22,545 bases of DNA from Candidatus Electronema nielsenii (GCA_026122915.1 JAGIXO010000016.1:1-22545); one strand, 5' to 3'; positions 13,989 to 20,971 are shown, numbered from the stretch's first letter. Program-made: numbers and translations. The notes: generated from the sequence alone by a model not told the origin.

Positions 13989-15017
13989 TTATTGGCTACT
14001 GGTTGCCCTGTCAATCATCGCTTTCACATCAGGGACAGTATTTATCGCCTGAAGTTGGATTTCTGGATGCTGATTTCTGAAAACACGAAAGACTTCATCG
14101 GCAAAGGCTTGACCAATCTCCTCCACTCCTTCAAAATCAAGAATAACCCTTTTGAATCTGTCAATCCGAGCTAAAAGCCTTTTAGCTTGCGAACGAGAGA
14201 CAAGGCTTTCATTCCCATAACGTGCCAACGATACAGGGACAACTGTTTTGTCAAAGCTATAGTTTTCTTCAGAGGAATACTCATCAAATACTGCTTTTAT
14301 ATTTCTCGATGAATTATTTGCTATTTTCATAAAAACAGCTGTCCCGCTTTCGAGAGGATCGCACTCTAGTATCCAGTCTTCCGGTTTGTTCCATTCATGG
14401 GAAAAATGTACTCCCCCTGAATAAATTGCATATCTATCAAACATTCGAGATGAAAAAAAGATTCCTTCACCTGTGTGACGTTCAGGTGCGGTAGTTAATT
14501 TACCTTTTGCAAGCTCCAAGACAGCTTGGCGTTCATCGTTGAGATGAAATTTTTCCTGAATTTTTCTAAAGATGCCAATGCCATCGTCAAGAATGAGTAT
14601 CTCTGAATGTAGAGGATATTTTTTGATGGAAATCAATACAGATCGACCTTGAGAGTGATCAATGGCATTGTTCAACATTTCTGTAAAACCATAACTTAAT
14701 ATTTGTGTTATGTTATCTGGGAGCACGCCAAGTATTAGCATGGCAAAATTCCTCCACACTCGATCTTCTTCTAGCCCTGAAAGAATAAAACTTTCTACCT
14801 TCTCAACGAGTGGATGGAGGCGATAGATTCTGTTGCGGTTGTTTCCTTCCACCGTGATGGATTGCTGCCCGATCAGCCTGTTAAGATGATTATTAACAGC
14901 TTGCCTCGTGATGCCAAATTCTTTGGCTGTAACAGCGGCTAGATCCTTTGGATGCTCTTCAACATTGGTTAGAATGAATTGCCGGATATTCTCTCCGCGC
15001 GTGCGTACACCTGCCAT
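13989..15017 (-). CDS. HTH - HATPase - DUF4325 (STAS-like) regulator
   Basis: This 342-residue protein has three parts. Residues 8-68 form a winged helix (VTAKEFGITRQAVNNHLNRL). Residues 105-235 form a GHKL ATPase with the N-box EMLNNAIDHS (113-122), G1 DDGIGIF (144-150) and G2 HTGEGIFFSS (181-190). Residues about 252-335 form a DUF4325 STAS-like domain (LDFEGVEEIGQAFADEVFRV). No dimerisation histidine is seen, so it is not a standard sensor kinase; it resembles anti-sigma-type ATPases such as SpoIIAB fused to an antagonist-like domain and a DNA-binding head. This architecture is known but poorly characterised. It is AT-richer than fhs or gabD. Its own promoter lies at 15064-15092. The targets are unknown. 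Confidence 0.82.
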   Translation of the reverse strand: MAGVRTRGENIRQFILTNVEEHPKDLAAVTAKEFGITRQAVNNHLNRLIGQQSITVEGNNRNRIYRLHPLVEKVESFILSGLEEDRVWRNFAMLILGVLPDNITQILSYGFTEMLNNAIDHSQGRSVLISIKKYPLHSEILILDDGIGIFRKIQEKFHLNDERQAVLELAKGKLTTAPERHTGEGIFFSSRMFDRYAIYSGGVHFSHEWNKPEDWILECDPLESGTAVFMKIANNSSRNIKAVFDEYSSEENYSFDKTVVPVSLARYGNESLVSRSQAKRLLARIDRFKRVILDFEGVEEIGQAFADEVFRVFRNQHPEIQLQAINTVPDVKAMIDRATSSQ

Positions 15018-15063
15018 GATCTTGCCTGTAGTTGATTTTGCTTGTCAAAAAGAATGGATCGGG

Positions 15064-15092
15064 ATTATAGAAACTATGTTCATCGATGTCTA
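15064..15092 (-). promoter_or_regulatory. Predicted sigma-70 promoter of the HTH-ATPase regulator
   Basis: On the minus strand TAGACA (15087-15092), a 17-bp spacer and a perfect TATAAT (15064-15069) lie about 50 bases before the ATG at 15017. The -35 differs from consensus at one position. Confidence 0.7.
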
Positions 15093-15360
15093 TGCAAGGT
15101 TATCTTGCTATATTGTAAATATTATCCAGATGTATTGTCAATATTATTTTCACAACATGGGAAATCAAGCCAAGTTTTTATTCGGTTACGAATGCTACTT
15201 GTTAGCAGGTTTAGAACGTATTGTCAATAAAGAGCAATACAGGAAAGCTGCGCATAAATTAGTTGCCGAACAGAGGACAGCACGTTATATCAAAGAAGAC
15301 GATTGACGGCAGGCCGTGATGCCCGGACATCCGAGATTCCTCACACCTTGAAATAACGCC
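15093..15360. other. Intergenic region with possible small ORF
   Basis: This gap between the divergent regulator gene and gabD is AT-rich. A plus-strand ORF at 15157-15306 (MGNQAKFLFGYECYLLAGLE, ending ARYIKEDD) has no clear ribosome-binding site, and I do not recognise it. It contains copy 2 of the 41-bp repeat. Near 15110-15150 two similar words, TATTGTAAATATTA and TATTGTCAATATTA, lie about 27 bp apart and could be operator halves. No gabD promoter is evident. Confidence 0.4.
15187..15227. repeat. 41-bp repeat, copy 2 (upstream of the regulator)
   Basis: Partner of 13807-13847, identical over 25 bases (15203-15227) and 37/41 overall. The two copies are direct repeats about 1.38 kb apart with the regulator gene between them. 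The minus-strand TTGACA is kept, but the -10 position reads TAACAA, so promoter activity here is less likely than in copy 1. Confidence 0.85.
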
Positions 15361-16821
15361 ATGATTTTGAAAAACAACCACCTGCTTCGTAGCCGCTGCT
15401 TTATCGGCGGCGCATGGACAGACGGCGCGGCAGGGAAAACTATTGAAGTTCGTAATCCCGCTACCGGAGAGCTACTCGGCACGGTGCCGTCTTTGGGCCG
15501 TGAAGAAACCCGACAGGCGATTGCCGCCGCCGAAGCCGCGTGGCCCGGCTGGAGAAATCGTACCGCTCATGAGCGCAGTCGCCTCATCCGCCGATGGTAC
15601 GATCTCATCGTTGAGAATCAGCGCGATCTGGCGGTGATTATGACTGCCGAGCAGGGCAAGCCGCTGGCTGAATCGCTGGGTGAAATACTGTACGGGGCCA
15701 GCTTTGTTGAGTGGTTTGCCGAGGAAGCCAAGCGGGTCTATGGTGACACGATTCCTATGGCCCAGCCGGGTAAACGAATCATTGTGATTAAACAGCCGAT
15801 AGGAGTCTGTGCCGCAATCACGCCGTGGAATTTCCCCTCTTCCATGATCACCCGTAAGGTTGCCCCAGCTTTGGCAGCAGGCTGTCCGGTGGTCGTCAAG
15901 CCCGCTGCCCAAACGCCTTTCTCGGCCTTGGCCTTGGCTGTGCTGGCTGAGGAAGCCGGACTCCCGCCGGGCGTGTTCAATGTCCTCACTGGCCCAGCGC
16001 GAGAGATCGGCAGCGAGCTAACCTCCAACCCAGCGGTGCGTAAGCTGAGTTTTACCGGTTCCACCGAAGTAGGCAAGGTGCTGATGCGTCAGTGCGCAGA
16101 CACGGTGAAGAAGGTCTCGTTGGAGCTGGGCGGCCATGCGCCCTTCATTGTCTTTGACGATGCTGATCTGGATGCGGCAGTTGCCGGGGCGATTGCTTCC
16201 AAATACCGCAATTCAGGCCAAACTTGCGTCTGTGCTAATCGTTTTATTATTCAGAAAGGCATCTATAAGACCTTTGCCGAACGACTGATCAAGGCCGTGA
16301 CTGAACAACTCCGGGTGGGTAATGGTTTTGACGAAGGCGTAACCCAAGGGCCGCTGATTGATCTTAACGCTGTGTTAAAGATGGAGCATCAAATTCAAGA
16401 TGCTCTGGATAAAGGGGCGCGTTTAGGTTGCGGCGGCAAGAGGGTGGGCGAGACAGGCTTTTTCTTTGAGCCGACGGTTCTACTCGACGTGACTCCAGAT
16501 ATGCTGATCGCCCACGAGGAGACCTTCGGCCCGATTGCACCACTCTTCTCGTTTTCTACAGAAGAGGAAGCGGTTGCCTTGGCTAACGATACGCCCTACG
16601 GCTTGGCTTCTTACTTTTTCAGTCGTGACATCGGCAAGTGCTGGCGAGTGGCTGAAAATCTCGAATACGGCATGGTGGGTATCAACACTGGCATTATGTC
16701 AACCGAGTCTGCACCTTTTGGCGGCATTAAGGAATCTGGCATCGGACGGGAAGGTTCAAAGTACGGGATTGAGGAATATTTAGAGCTGAAATACCTGTGT
16801 TTGGGAGGGATTGAAAGGTAA
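15361..16821 (+). CDS. gabD: Succinate-semialdehyde dehydrogenase (NAD(P)+)
   Basis: This 486-residue aldehyde dehydrogenase oxidises succinate semialdehyde (or a related aldehyde) to the acid. It shows the ITPWNFPSSMITRK substrate/cofactor segment, the FTGSTEVGK nucleotide-binding turn, the general base glutamate in LELGGHAPFIVF and the catalytic cysteine in NSGQTCVCANRF. GQTCVCANR is characteristic of the GabD branch, as is the C-terminal ESAPFGGIKESGIGREGSKYG. Length and start (MILKNNHLLRSRCFIGGAWTD) fit GabD; no good ribosome-binding site is visible. It lies 28 bp before the CbiA-family gene on the same strand. No gabT or 4-hydroxybutyrate genes are in the window, so the natural substrate is inferred from family only. 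Confidence 0.92.
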   Translation: MILKNNHLLRSRCFIGGAWTDGAAGKTIEVRNPATGELLGTVPSLGREETRQAIAAAEAAWPGWRNRTAHERSRLIRRWYDLIVENQRDLAVIMTAEQGKPLAESLGEILYGASFVEWFAEEAKRVYGDTIPMAQPGKRIIVIKQPIGVCAAITPWNFPSSMITRKVAPALAAGCPVVVKPAAQTPFSALALAVLAEEAGLPPGVFNVLTGPAREIGSELTSNPAVRKLSFTGSTEVGKVLMRQCADTVKKVSLELGGHAPFIVFDDADLDAAVAGAIASKYRNSGQTCVCANRFIIQKGIYKTFAERLIKAVTEQLRVGNGFDEGVTQGPLIDLNAVLKMEHQIQDALDKGARLGCGGKRVGETGFFFEPTVLLDVTPDMLIAHEETFGPIAPLFSFSTEEEAVALANDTPYGLASYFFSRDIGKCWRVAENLEYGMVGINTGIMSTESAPFGGIKESGIGREGSKYGIEEYLELKYLCLGGIER

Positions 16822-16849
16822 TCTGTTAGAGATAACTGTAATCCGTCTC

Positions 16850-18292
16850 ATGAAATCAAAACTGATGATACGTCCTGAAACTCGCTGTATCGTTATCACC
16901 GGTCTAAGCGGTGGCTCCGGCAAATCGGTGGCTTCAGTCGCACTAACGGCGGCCTTACGGCAACGCGGCAACCGGGTAGCGCCGTTCAAAAAAGGGCCAG
17001 ATTACATAGATGCGGGCTGGTTAACAGCGGCGGCTGGTCAGCCCTGCTATAACCTTGACCCGTTCCTGATGAGCGTGGCGGCTGTCGGCGAATCCTTTCA
17101 ACGGCATGTGGCTGGTGCGGATTTTACCCTCATTGAGGGCAATCGGGGATTATATGACGGCGTGACAGCGGAAGGTGAATTTTCCACCGCAGAGTTAGCC
17201 GTGTTGCTGGATGTACCCGTCCTCTTGGTCGTCAATTGCAGCAAGACCACCCGGACAGTGGCGGCGATGGTGCTTGGTTGTCGAGAATTAGATAAGCGGG
17301 TGCGTATTGCCGGGGTGATCTTGAATCAGATTGCCTCGCCCCGCCACGAACGGATTATTCGCCAAGCAGTGGAACAGGATACCGGCATCCCGGTGGTCGG
17401 AATCATCCCACGTTTGGAGAAGGACATTTTCCCCATGCGCCATCTCGGCGTACTTCCGCATCAGGAGTACGGCGACAGCAATGCCGAGGCAGCAGTCAGT
17501 CGTCTTGCCGCGCTGGCTGAGGCGCATTTTGATCTGGACTTGATTGTTCGATTAGCCGAGCCGCGATGTTTTGAACCGCAGTCCGCTTTGCCACAGATCA
17601 AGGACACGGAGAACGTGACCATCGGTATCTTGCGCGATGCGGCCTTTCAGTTCTATTATCAAGAAAATCTCGATGCTCTGCGTGAAGGCGGCGCGGAGCT
17701 GGTGATGATCAATGCTCTGATCGCCGAGCAGCTGCCGGAGGGCTTGGATGCGCTTTACATCGGCGGTGGCTTCCCAGAAACTCATGCCCAGCATTTAGGA
17801 GAAAACGCCTCCTTCCGTACTTCTGTCCGGCAAGCGGCGGAGCAAGGGTTGCCGATCTATGCGGAATGTGGCGGGCTGATGTATCTGGGTCGCTCAATCA
17901 TTGTGGACGGCAGCGAATATCCGTTAGTTGGGGTTTTTCCGGTCACATTTACCATGTCGCAGAAACCGCAGGCCCACGGTTATTCTATCTGTACAGTTGA
18001 GCAAAAGAATCCTTTTTATCCGCTCGGAACACAGATCAAAGGGCATGAATTCCGCTATTCAACAGTGGCGAATTGGAACGGTAGGGCAGAGGAGTTGGCT
18101 TTGCGGATGGAGCGGGGAACAGGTTTTCAGGGAAAACGAGACGGGCTGCGGAAAAACAATGTGCTGGCTCTTTACACCCACGTGCTGGCTCCGGGTGCGC
18201 CGGAATGGGCGGCAGGACTGCTGCGGGCTGCACAAGATTGGAGAAAAAAGGCAGGCATTCCAATAAGGAATAACCTGCCTAATTGCTTCTGA
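16850..18292 (+). CDS. cbiA: CbiA-family a,c-diamide synthase (cobyrinate or siroheme amidase)
   Basis: This 480-residue protein has an ATP-binding domain with CIVITGLSGGSGKSVASVAL, the substrate loop PFKKGPDYIDAGW and IEGNRGLYDGV. A class I glutamine amidotransferase domain follows, with its nucleophile cysteine in YAECGGLMYLG, a GHEFRYS segment, and a histidine near the end (LYTHVLAPGAP). CbiA amidates the a and c side chains of cobyrinate. Its close relative DsrN amidates siroheme in organisms with dissimilatory sulfite reductase, and the sequence alone does not separate the two. Starts at 16811 (TTG, overlapping gabD, with GGGAGG too close) or 16865 are possible; 16850 is the first ATG. 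Its last codons contain the minus-strand terminator of the haemoglobin gene. Confidence 0.88.
   Translation: MKSKLMIRPETRCIVITGLSGGSGKSVASVALTAALRQRGNRVAPFKKGPDYIDAGWLTAAAGQPCYNLDPFLMSVAAVGESFQRHVAGADFTLIEGNRGLYDGVTAEGEFSTAELAVLLDVPVLLVVNCSKTTRTVAAMVLGCRELDKRVRIAGVILNQIASPRHERIIRQAVEQDTGIPVVGIIPRLEKDIFPMRHLGVLPHQEYGDSNAEAAVSRLAALAEAHFDLDLIVRLAEPRCFEPQSALPQIKDTENVTIGILRDAAFQFYYQENLDALREGGAELVMINALIAEQLPEGLDALYIGGGFPETHAQHLGENASFRTSVRQAAEQGLPIYAECGGLMYLGRSIIVDGSEYPLVGVFPVTFTMSQKPQAHGYSICTVEQKNPFYPLGTQIKGHEFRYSTVANWNGRAEELALRMERGTGFQGKRDGLRKNNVLALYTHVLAPGAPEWAAGLLRAAQDWRKKAGIPIRNNLPNCF
18244..18279 (-). terminator. Intrinsic terminator of the truncated haemoglobin gene
   Basis: On the minus strand GGCAGG, an inner ATTCC/GGAAT pairing and CCTGCC form a hairpin directly followed by TTTTTT (plus-strand A-run 18244-18249). 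It lies 23 bases beyond the haemoglobin stop, entirely inside the 3' coding end of the convergent CbiA-family gene. Confidence 0.85.
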
Positions 18293-18301
18293 CAACAGCG
18301 A

Positions 18302-18820
18302 TTACTTGTTCAGAATATCCTTCCGCACGCTGTTTGCAACATCCGCAGCCTTTTTAATCTGCTCATCTTTCACGCCCAGCTCTTTCAAAGCCGCACCCAA
18401 ATGCTCAAGAATAACATCAAAGTGGCTGTCGTTCAGCCCTTTCTGCACTAAATGAGCATGAGCAGTGCGCAGGTCGCGACCGGCATACGCATTAGGGCCG
18501 CCAAAGGCAAAGGTCAAAAAAGCCTTCTGCATTGCTCTCTGACGATCCATATCAACCCCTTTGAAAAAGCCGTTGACCCGATCATCAGCCAGCACTTTTT
18601 TGTAGAAAAGATCAACTGCTGCATCAACGGCCTTCTCGCCGCCCAGCTGCTCATACAGGGTCGGTTCAGTAGGCTTTGCTGCTTCTGTCGCCGGAGCCTC
18701 AACCTTGGTTTCCGGGGCAGCGGCAGGTGCAGCAGCTGTTTCTTTTGCAAAGGCATTATGGCCAACAGCAATGGTCAAAAAAGCTGCTGCGACTGTTGCT
18801 ACGAGAATTGTTTTTTTCAT
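18302..18820 (-). CDS. Exported group 1 truncated haemoglobin
   Basis: The 172-residue protein begins with a clear signal peptide (MKKTILVATVAAAFLTIAVG, cleavage likely after NAFA at residue 25). An Ala/Pro/Glu/Thr-rich spacer follows (26-53), then a 2-on-2 globin domain (54-172). The globin shows LYEQLGGEKAVDAAVDLFYK (B10 tyrosine Y73), FLTFAFGGPNAYAGRDLRTA and the proximal haem histidine H121 in RTAHAHL. Group 1 truncated haemoglobins bind O2 or NO and most are cytoplasmic, so export is unusual. Periplasmic haemoglobins have been proposed to handle oxygen in cable bacteria. GGAG lies 9 bp before the ATG. The leader is shared with the AAPAE-repeat gene at 19155-19448, and a strong terminator follows at 18244-18279. 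Confidence 0.92.
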   Translation of the reverse strand: MKKTILVATVAAAFLTIAVGHNAFAKETAAAPAAAPETKVEAPATEAAKPTEPTLYEQLGGEKAVDAAVDLFYKKVLADDRVNGFFKGVDMDRQRAMQKAFLTFAFGGPNAYAGRDLRTAHAHLVQKGLNDSHFDVILEHLGAALKELGVKDEQIKKAADVANSVRKDILNK

Positions 18821-18955
18821 GAATCAGGCTCCATCTGAGGACATTTTGCCCTCTAAAATTTTGTGAAGCAGCCAGCGACAATATAGCCTGCCGCTTCTTC
18901 GTTTTGATCAGCAGAACATGCTGCGGGAAGAATCATTCCTTCTCAAAACAAAATT
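18821..18955 (-). promoter_or_regulatory. Shared leader, copy 1 (haemoglobin gene)
   Basis: This upstream region is homologous to 19449-19596. Conserved blocks in order from the start codon are a stem-loop (18837-18853; GAGGGC...GTCCTC on the transcript), an AAATTT block, TGAAGC, AGCG(A/G)CAAT, CTGCCG, CTTCGTTT, the dyad CAGCAGAACATGCTG (18909-18923) and CGGGAA. The stem-loop ends four bases before the GGAG ribosome-binding site. No standard sigma-70 boxes are obvious. The dyad is a likely operator. Confidence 0.7.
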
Positions 18956-19055
18956 GTATGCTTTAGGGCAAAAAATGGCAAGAAGGATTTTTTGCAACTG
19001 TGGTGGGAAGGAATTGAAGGAAAACAAAATGAAGAACGGCAGGGAGGGGAGATAC

Positions 19056-19098
19056 AAAAAACATAGGCGGCAGGCTCATTGTGTGAACCTACCGCCTA
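19056..19098 (-). terminator. Intrinsic terminator of the AAPAE-repeat gene
   Basis: On the minus strand TAGGCGGTAGG and CCTGCCGCCTA pair (one mismatch) around a 13-base loop, followed by TG and TTTTTT (plus-strand A-run 19056-19061). It lies about 57 bases after the stop at 19155. The interval 18956-19055 shows nothing else I can support. Confidence 0.85.
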
Positions 19099-19154
19099 CG
19101 GTGCCGCACTTCTATGCCAAAGTTAATTTGGCATGAATATGCAACCAAAAGATA

Positions 19155-19448
19155 TTACTTCTTATCTTTTGCTTTCTTCTCTTTAGCGGCAGCTTCATCA
19201 GCAGGTGCAGCATCAGCCGGAGCAGCTTCAGCCGGTGCAGCAGCTTCAGCCGGTGCAGCTTCAGCCGGTGCAGCTTCAGCCGGTGCAGCTTCAGCCGGTG
19301 CAGCTTCCTCGCCTTTAACGGCAGCAGCCTCAGTAGTAGCAGCTTCAGCGGCAGGTGCAGCTTCTTCAGCCGGTTTCTTTGCAAAAGCGGCATTGCTTGC
19401 TGCAACAACGAACAGAGCGGCGGCCAAGAATAACAGTGCTTTCTTCAT
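19155..19448 (-). CDS. Exported AAPAE-repeat protein
   Basis: The ATG at 19448, preceded by AAGGA, gives 97 residues. MKKALLFLAAALFVVAASNA with AFA is a signal peptide (cleavage near residue 23). The mature part is almost only Ala, Glu, Pro and Lys: KKPAEEAAPAAEAATTEAAA, then repeated AAPAE/AAPAD pentapeptides, ending KEKKAKDKK. No domain is recognised. It would be a low-complexity, probably extended and disordered periplasmic or surface protein with an acidic middle and a basic tail. Signal, spacer composition and leader resemble those of the neighbouring truncated haemoglobin, so the two probably share an origin for their 5' halves and are likely co-regulated. Function is unknown; a spacer, linker or cell-envelope filler is imaginable. 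Confidence 0.8.
   Translation of the reverse strand: MKKALLFLAAALFVVAASNAAFAKKPAEEAAPAAEAATTEAAAVKGEEAAPAEAAPAEAAPAEAAPAEAAAPAEAAPADAAPADEAAAKEKKAKDKK
19223..19300. repeat. 15-bp coding minisatellite
   Basis: CAGCTTCAGCCGGTG occurs five times exactly (19223-19237 and four times in tandem at 19241-19300), with a 3-bp CAG insertion between the first copy and the rest; diverged copies flank it. Each unit encodes five residues of the AAPAE repeat. Such perfect short repeats can change length by slippage without breaking the frame. Confidence 0.9.
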
Positions 19449-19600
19449 GATCAAGGGTCCTTGCGAGGGATATTTTTCCCTCTGAAATTTATGAAGCGGT
19501 TAGCGGCAATCTGCCGATAACTCTTCGTTTATAGCAGCAGAAAATGCTGTGGGAAAGCGATAATCTTTCTTAAAAGAAGAATTTATTCTTTTAAGAGAGG
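19449..19600 (-). promoter_or_regulatory. Shared leader, copy 2 (AAPAE-repeat gene)
   Basis: Homologous to 18821-18955, with the same blocks in the same order. They include the stem-loop GAGGGA-TATTTT-TCCCTC (19465-19482) just upstream of the AAGGA site and the dyad CAGCAGAAAATGCTG (19535-19549). The dyad lies 87 bases from the ATG, against 89 in copy 1. A weak sigma-70-like pair (TTGCGT, 17 bp, TAAATT) overlaps the AT-rich inverted repeat further upstream but is not convincing. Confidence 0.7.
19568..19596. other. AT-rich 11-bp inverted repeat
   Basis: TCTTAAAAGAA and TTCTTTTAAGA are perfect inverted repeats with a 7-bp spacer (GAATTTA). They lie about 120 bases upstream of the AAPAE-repeat gene at the far end of the shared leader. 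An operator, or a plus-strand terminator given the T-runs after 19610, are both possible. Confidence 0.6.
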
Positions 19601-19857
19601 AAACGCAAGTATTTTTTTGTCTTTTTTTAACGTGCAAGCTGTTTTCAGCTAACCTATCTTAGCGGCTATGTTTTTTGCTCTTTCAGTAAGTTAAGCCTAC
19701 TTTTACAGGTTGTCCTTTTCAATTTTTGCACATACACATACTTTTGGTGATTTTTGCCCAGATTAATCGAGCTACCGAAACAGAGGAGTGACAGTGAACC
19801 TCGGATGCTAACTCATAAAGCAAACAATTTAAATCGGTTGGCGTTGCGTCCGCAACA
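19601..19857. other. AT-rich intergenic region
   Basis: This gap between the shared leader and the end of mltG has T-runs, a small AGCTG-TTTT-CAGCT hairpin near 19640 and a GTTGC-GTCC-GCAAC hairpin just before the mltG stop. Neither has a proper terminator tail on the minus strand. I see no gene here. Confidence 0.5.
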
Positions 19858-20874
19858 TCAATTTCCTGTGTTCCTCTTTTTTTGATAGAGGAACACCGCC
19901 CGGTTGTGCTCCTTCAAGGTGCGGGAAAACTGATGGCTGCCGTCGTTTTTCGAGACGAAGTACAGATACGGCACATCTGCCGGGCGCAGTGCCGCAGCCA
20001 AGGCCGCTTTCCCCGGATTGCAGATCGGCCCGATAGGCAGGCCGCTGATGGCGTAGGTGTTGTAAGGGGTTGCCGCCAGCAAGTCAGCTTTGGTTAAATT
20101 GCCGTTGAAATCCTTAATGCCGTAGATGGTAGTTGGGTCGGATTGCAGACGCATTCCCGTGCGCAGCCGATTATAAAAGACCCCAGCGATGCTCTTCCTT
20201 TCGCTGGCCGCGCCGGTCTCTTTTTCCACAATCGAGGCCAAGGTGAGGAGCTGATGCCGATTTAGCCCCTTGCTTTCCGTTGCTCTCAGCTCCTTCCAGA
20301 CCGCGAAAAAACGCCGCACCATCGTGCTGATGATTGTGCGTTCATCGGTCTCGCCGCGCACTAGGCTGTAGGTTTCCGGGAAAAGATAGCCTTCCAGTGA
20401 GTCCGCTTCCACGCCAAGGCCGCGCAGCAGCCCGCTGTCCCGGCAGAGCTGAAGAAAAACGGCGCGGTCCGCCCAGCCTTCCTTGGCGAAAATCTCGGCA
20501 ATCTGTACCATTGTCAAGCCTTCCGGCACCGTGACCAAATGCTGCACCGGTTTGGCCGTGTGGAGAAAACGGATCAGCTCCAGCGGAGTCAGGCCAAGCG
20601 GCACGCTGAATTCACCTGCTCGCAGTTTGGGCGGGTCTTTTTTTTCAAGCTCCCGCAGCAGACGCAGCAGCGCGAGAAAACGGATGTCGTCGCGGATCAG
20701 GCCATGATAGCCAAGGAGTTCCTTGATCTGCCGGATTCCCGCTCCTTTGGGTATCTGGACAAGCACCTCGCCGCTGCCGGTGACAGGCGTGAAGACGTAG
20801 TAAGCAAACCAGCCCGCCGCAGTCAGGCTGAGGAGAAGAAGCAGGGCAAAAACGATGCGGCAGAAGGAGCGCAT
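19858..20874 (-). CDS. mltG: Endolytic murein transglycosylase MltG
   Basis: MltG cuts nascent peptidoglycan glycan strands in the periplasm and sets their length during growth. The 338 residues start with one membrane anchor (about 5-28), then a LysM-like segment (about 36-110: VLVQIPKGAGIRQIKELLGY) and the YceG catalytic domain. That domain contains EGYLFPETY, the catalytic glutamate in ASIVEKETG (E217), FYNRLRTGMRLQSDPTTIYG and ISGLPIGPICNPG. Length and motifs are complete. A sigma-70 promoter (20943-20971) lies upstream; no good Shine-Dalgarno is seen, so the exact start is a little uncertain. It is divergent from the 121-residue protein gene. The usual neighbour ruvX is absent. Confidence 0.96.
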   Translation of the reverse strand: MRSFCRIVFALLLLLSLTAAGWFAYYVFTPVTGSGEVLVQIPKGAGIRQIKELLGYHGLIRDDIRFLALLRLLRELEKKDPPKLRAGEFSVPLGLTPLELIRFLHTAKPVQHLVTVPEGLTMVQIAEIFAKEGWADRAVFLQLCRDSGLLRGLGVEADSLEGYLFPETYSLVRGETDERTIISTMVRRFFAVWKELRATESKGLNRHQLLTLASIVEKETGAASERKSIAGVFYNRLRTGMRLQSDPTTIYGIKDFNGNLTKADLLAATPYNTYAISGLPIGPICNPGKAALAAALRPADVPYLYFVSKNDGSHQFSRTLKEHNRAVFLYQKKRNTGN

Positions 20875-20942
20875 GAATCATTACCGGTTATGAGAATTGG
20901 TTATGTGTCTGATGAAAGAGAACAACCGGCGGCAAAGAATCC

Positions 20943-20971
20943 ACTGTATGTGAGGCGGCGACGGCTGTCAA
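20943..20971 (-). promoter_or_regulatory. Predicted promoter of mltG
   Basis: On the minus strand TTGACA (20966-20971), a 17-bp spacer and TACAGT (20943-20948) lie about 70 bases before the mltG start. The -35 is consensus and the -10 has two mismatches. Confidence 0.6.

Noticed and set aside
15157..15306. Confident small gene upstream of gabD
   Set aside because: It has protein-like composition but no ribosome-binding site and no recognised family, and part of it is the 41-bp repeat, so it is only mentioned in the intergenic entry.
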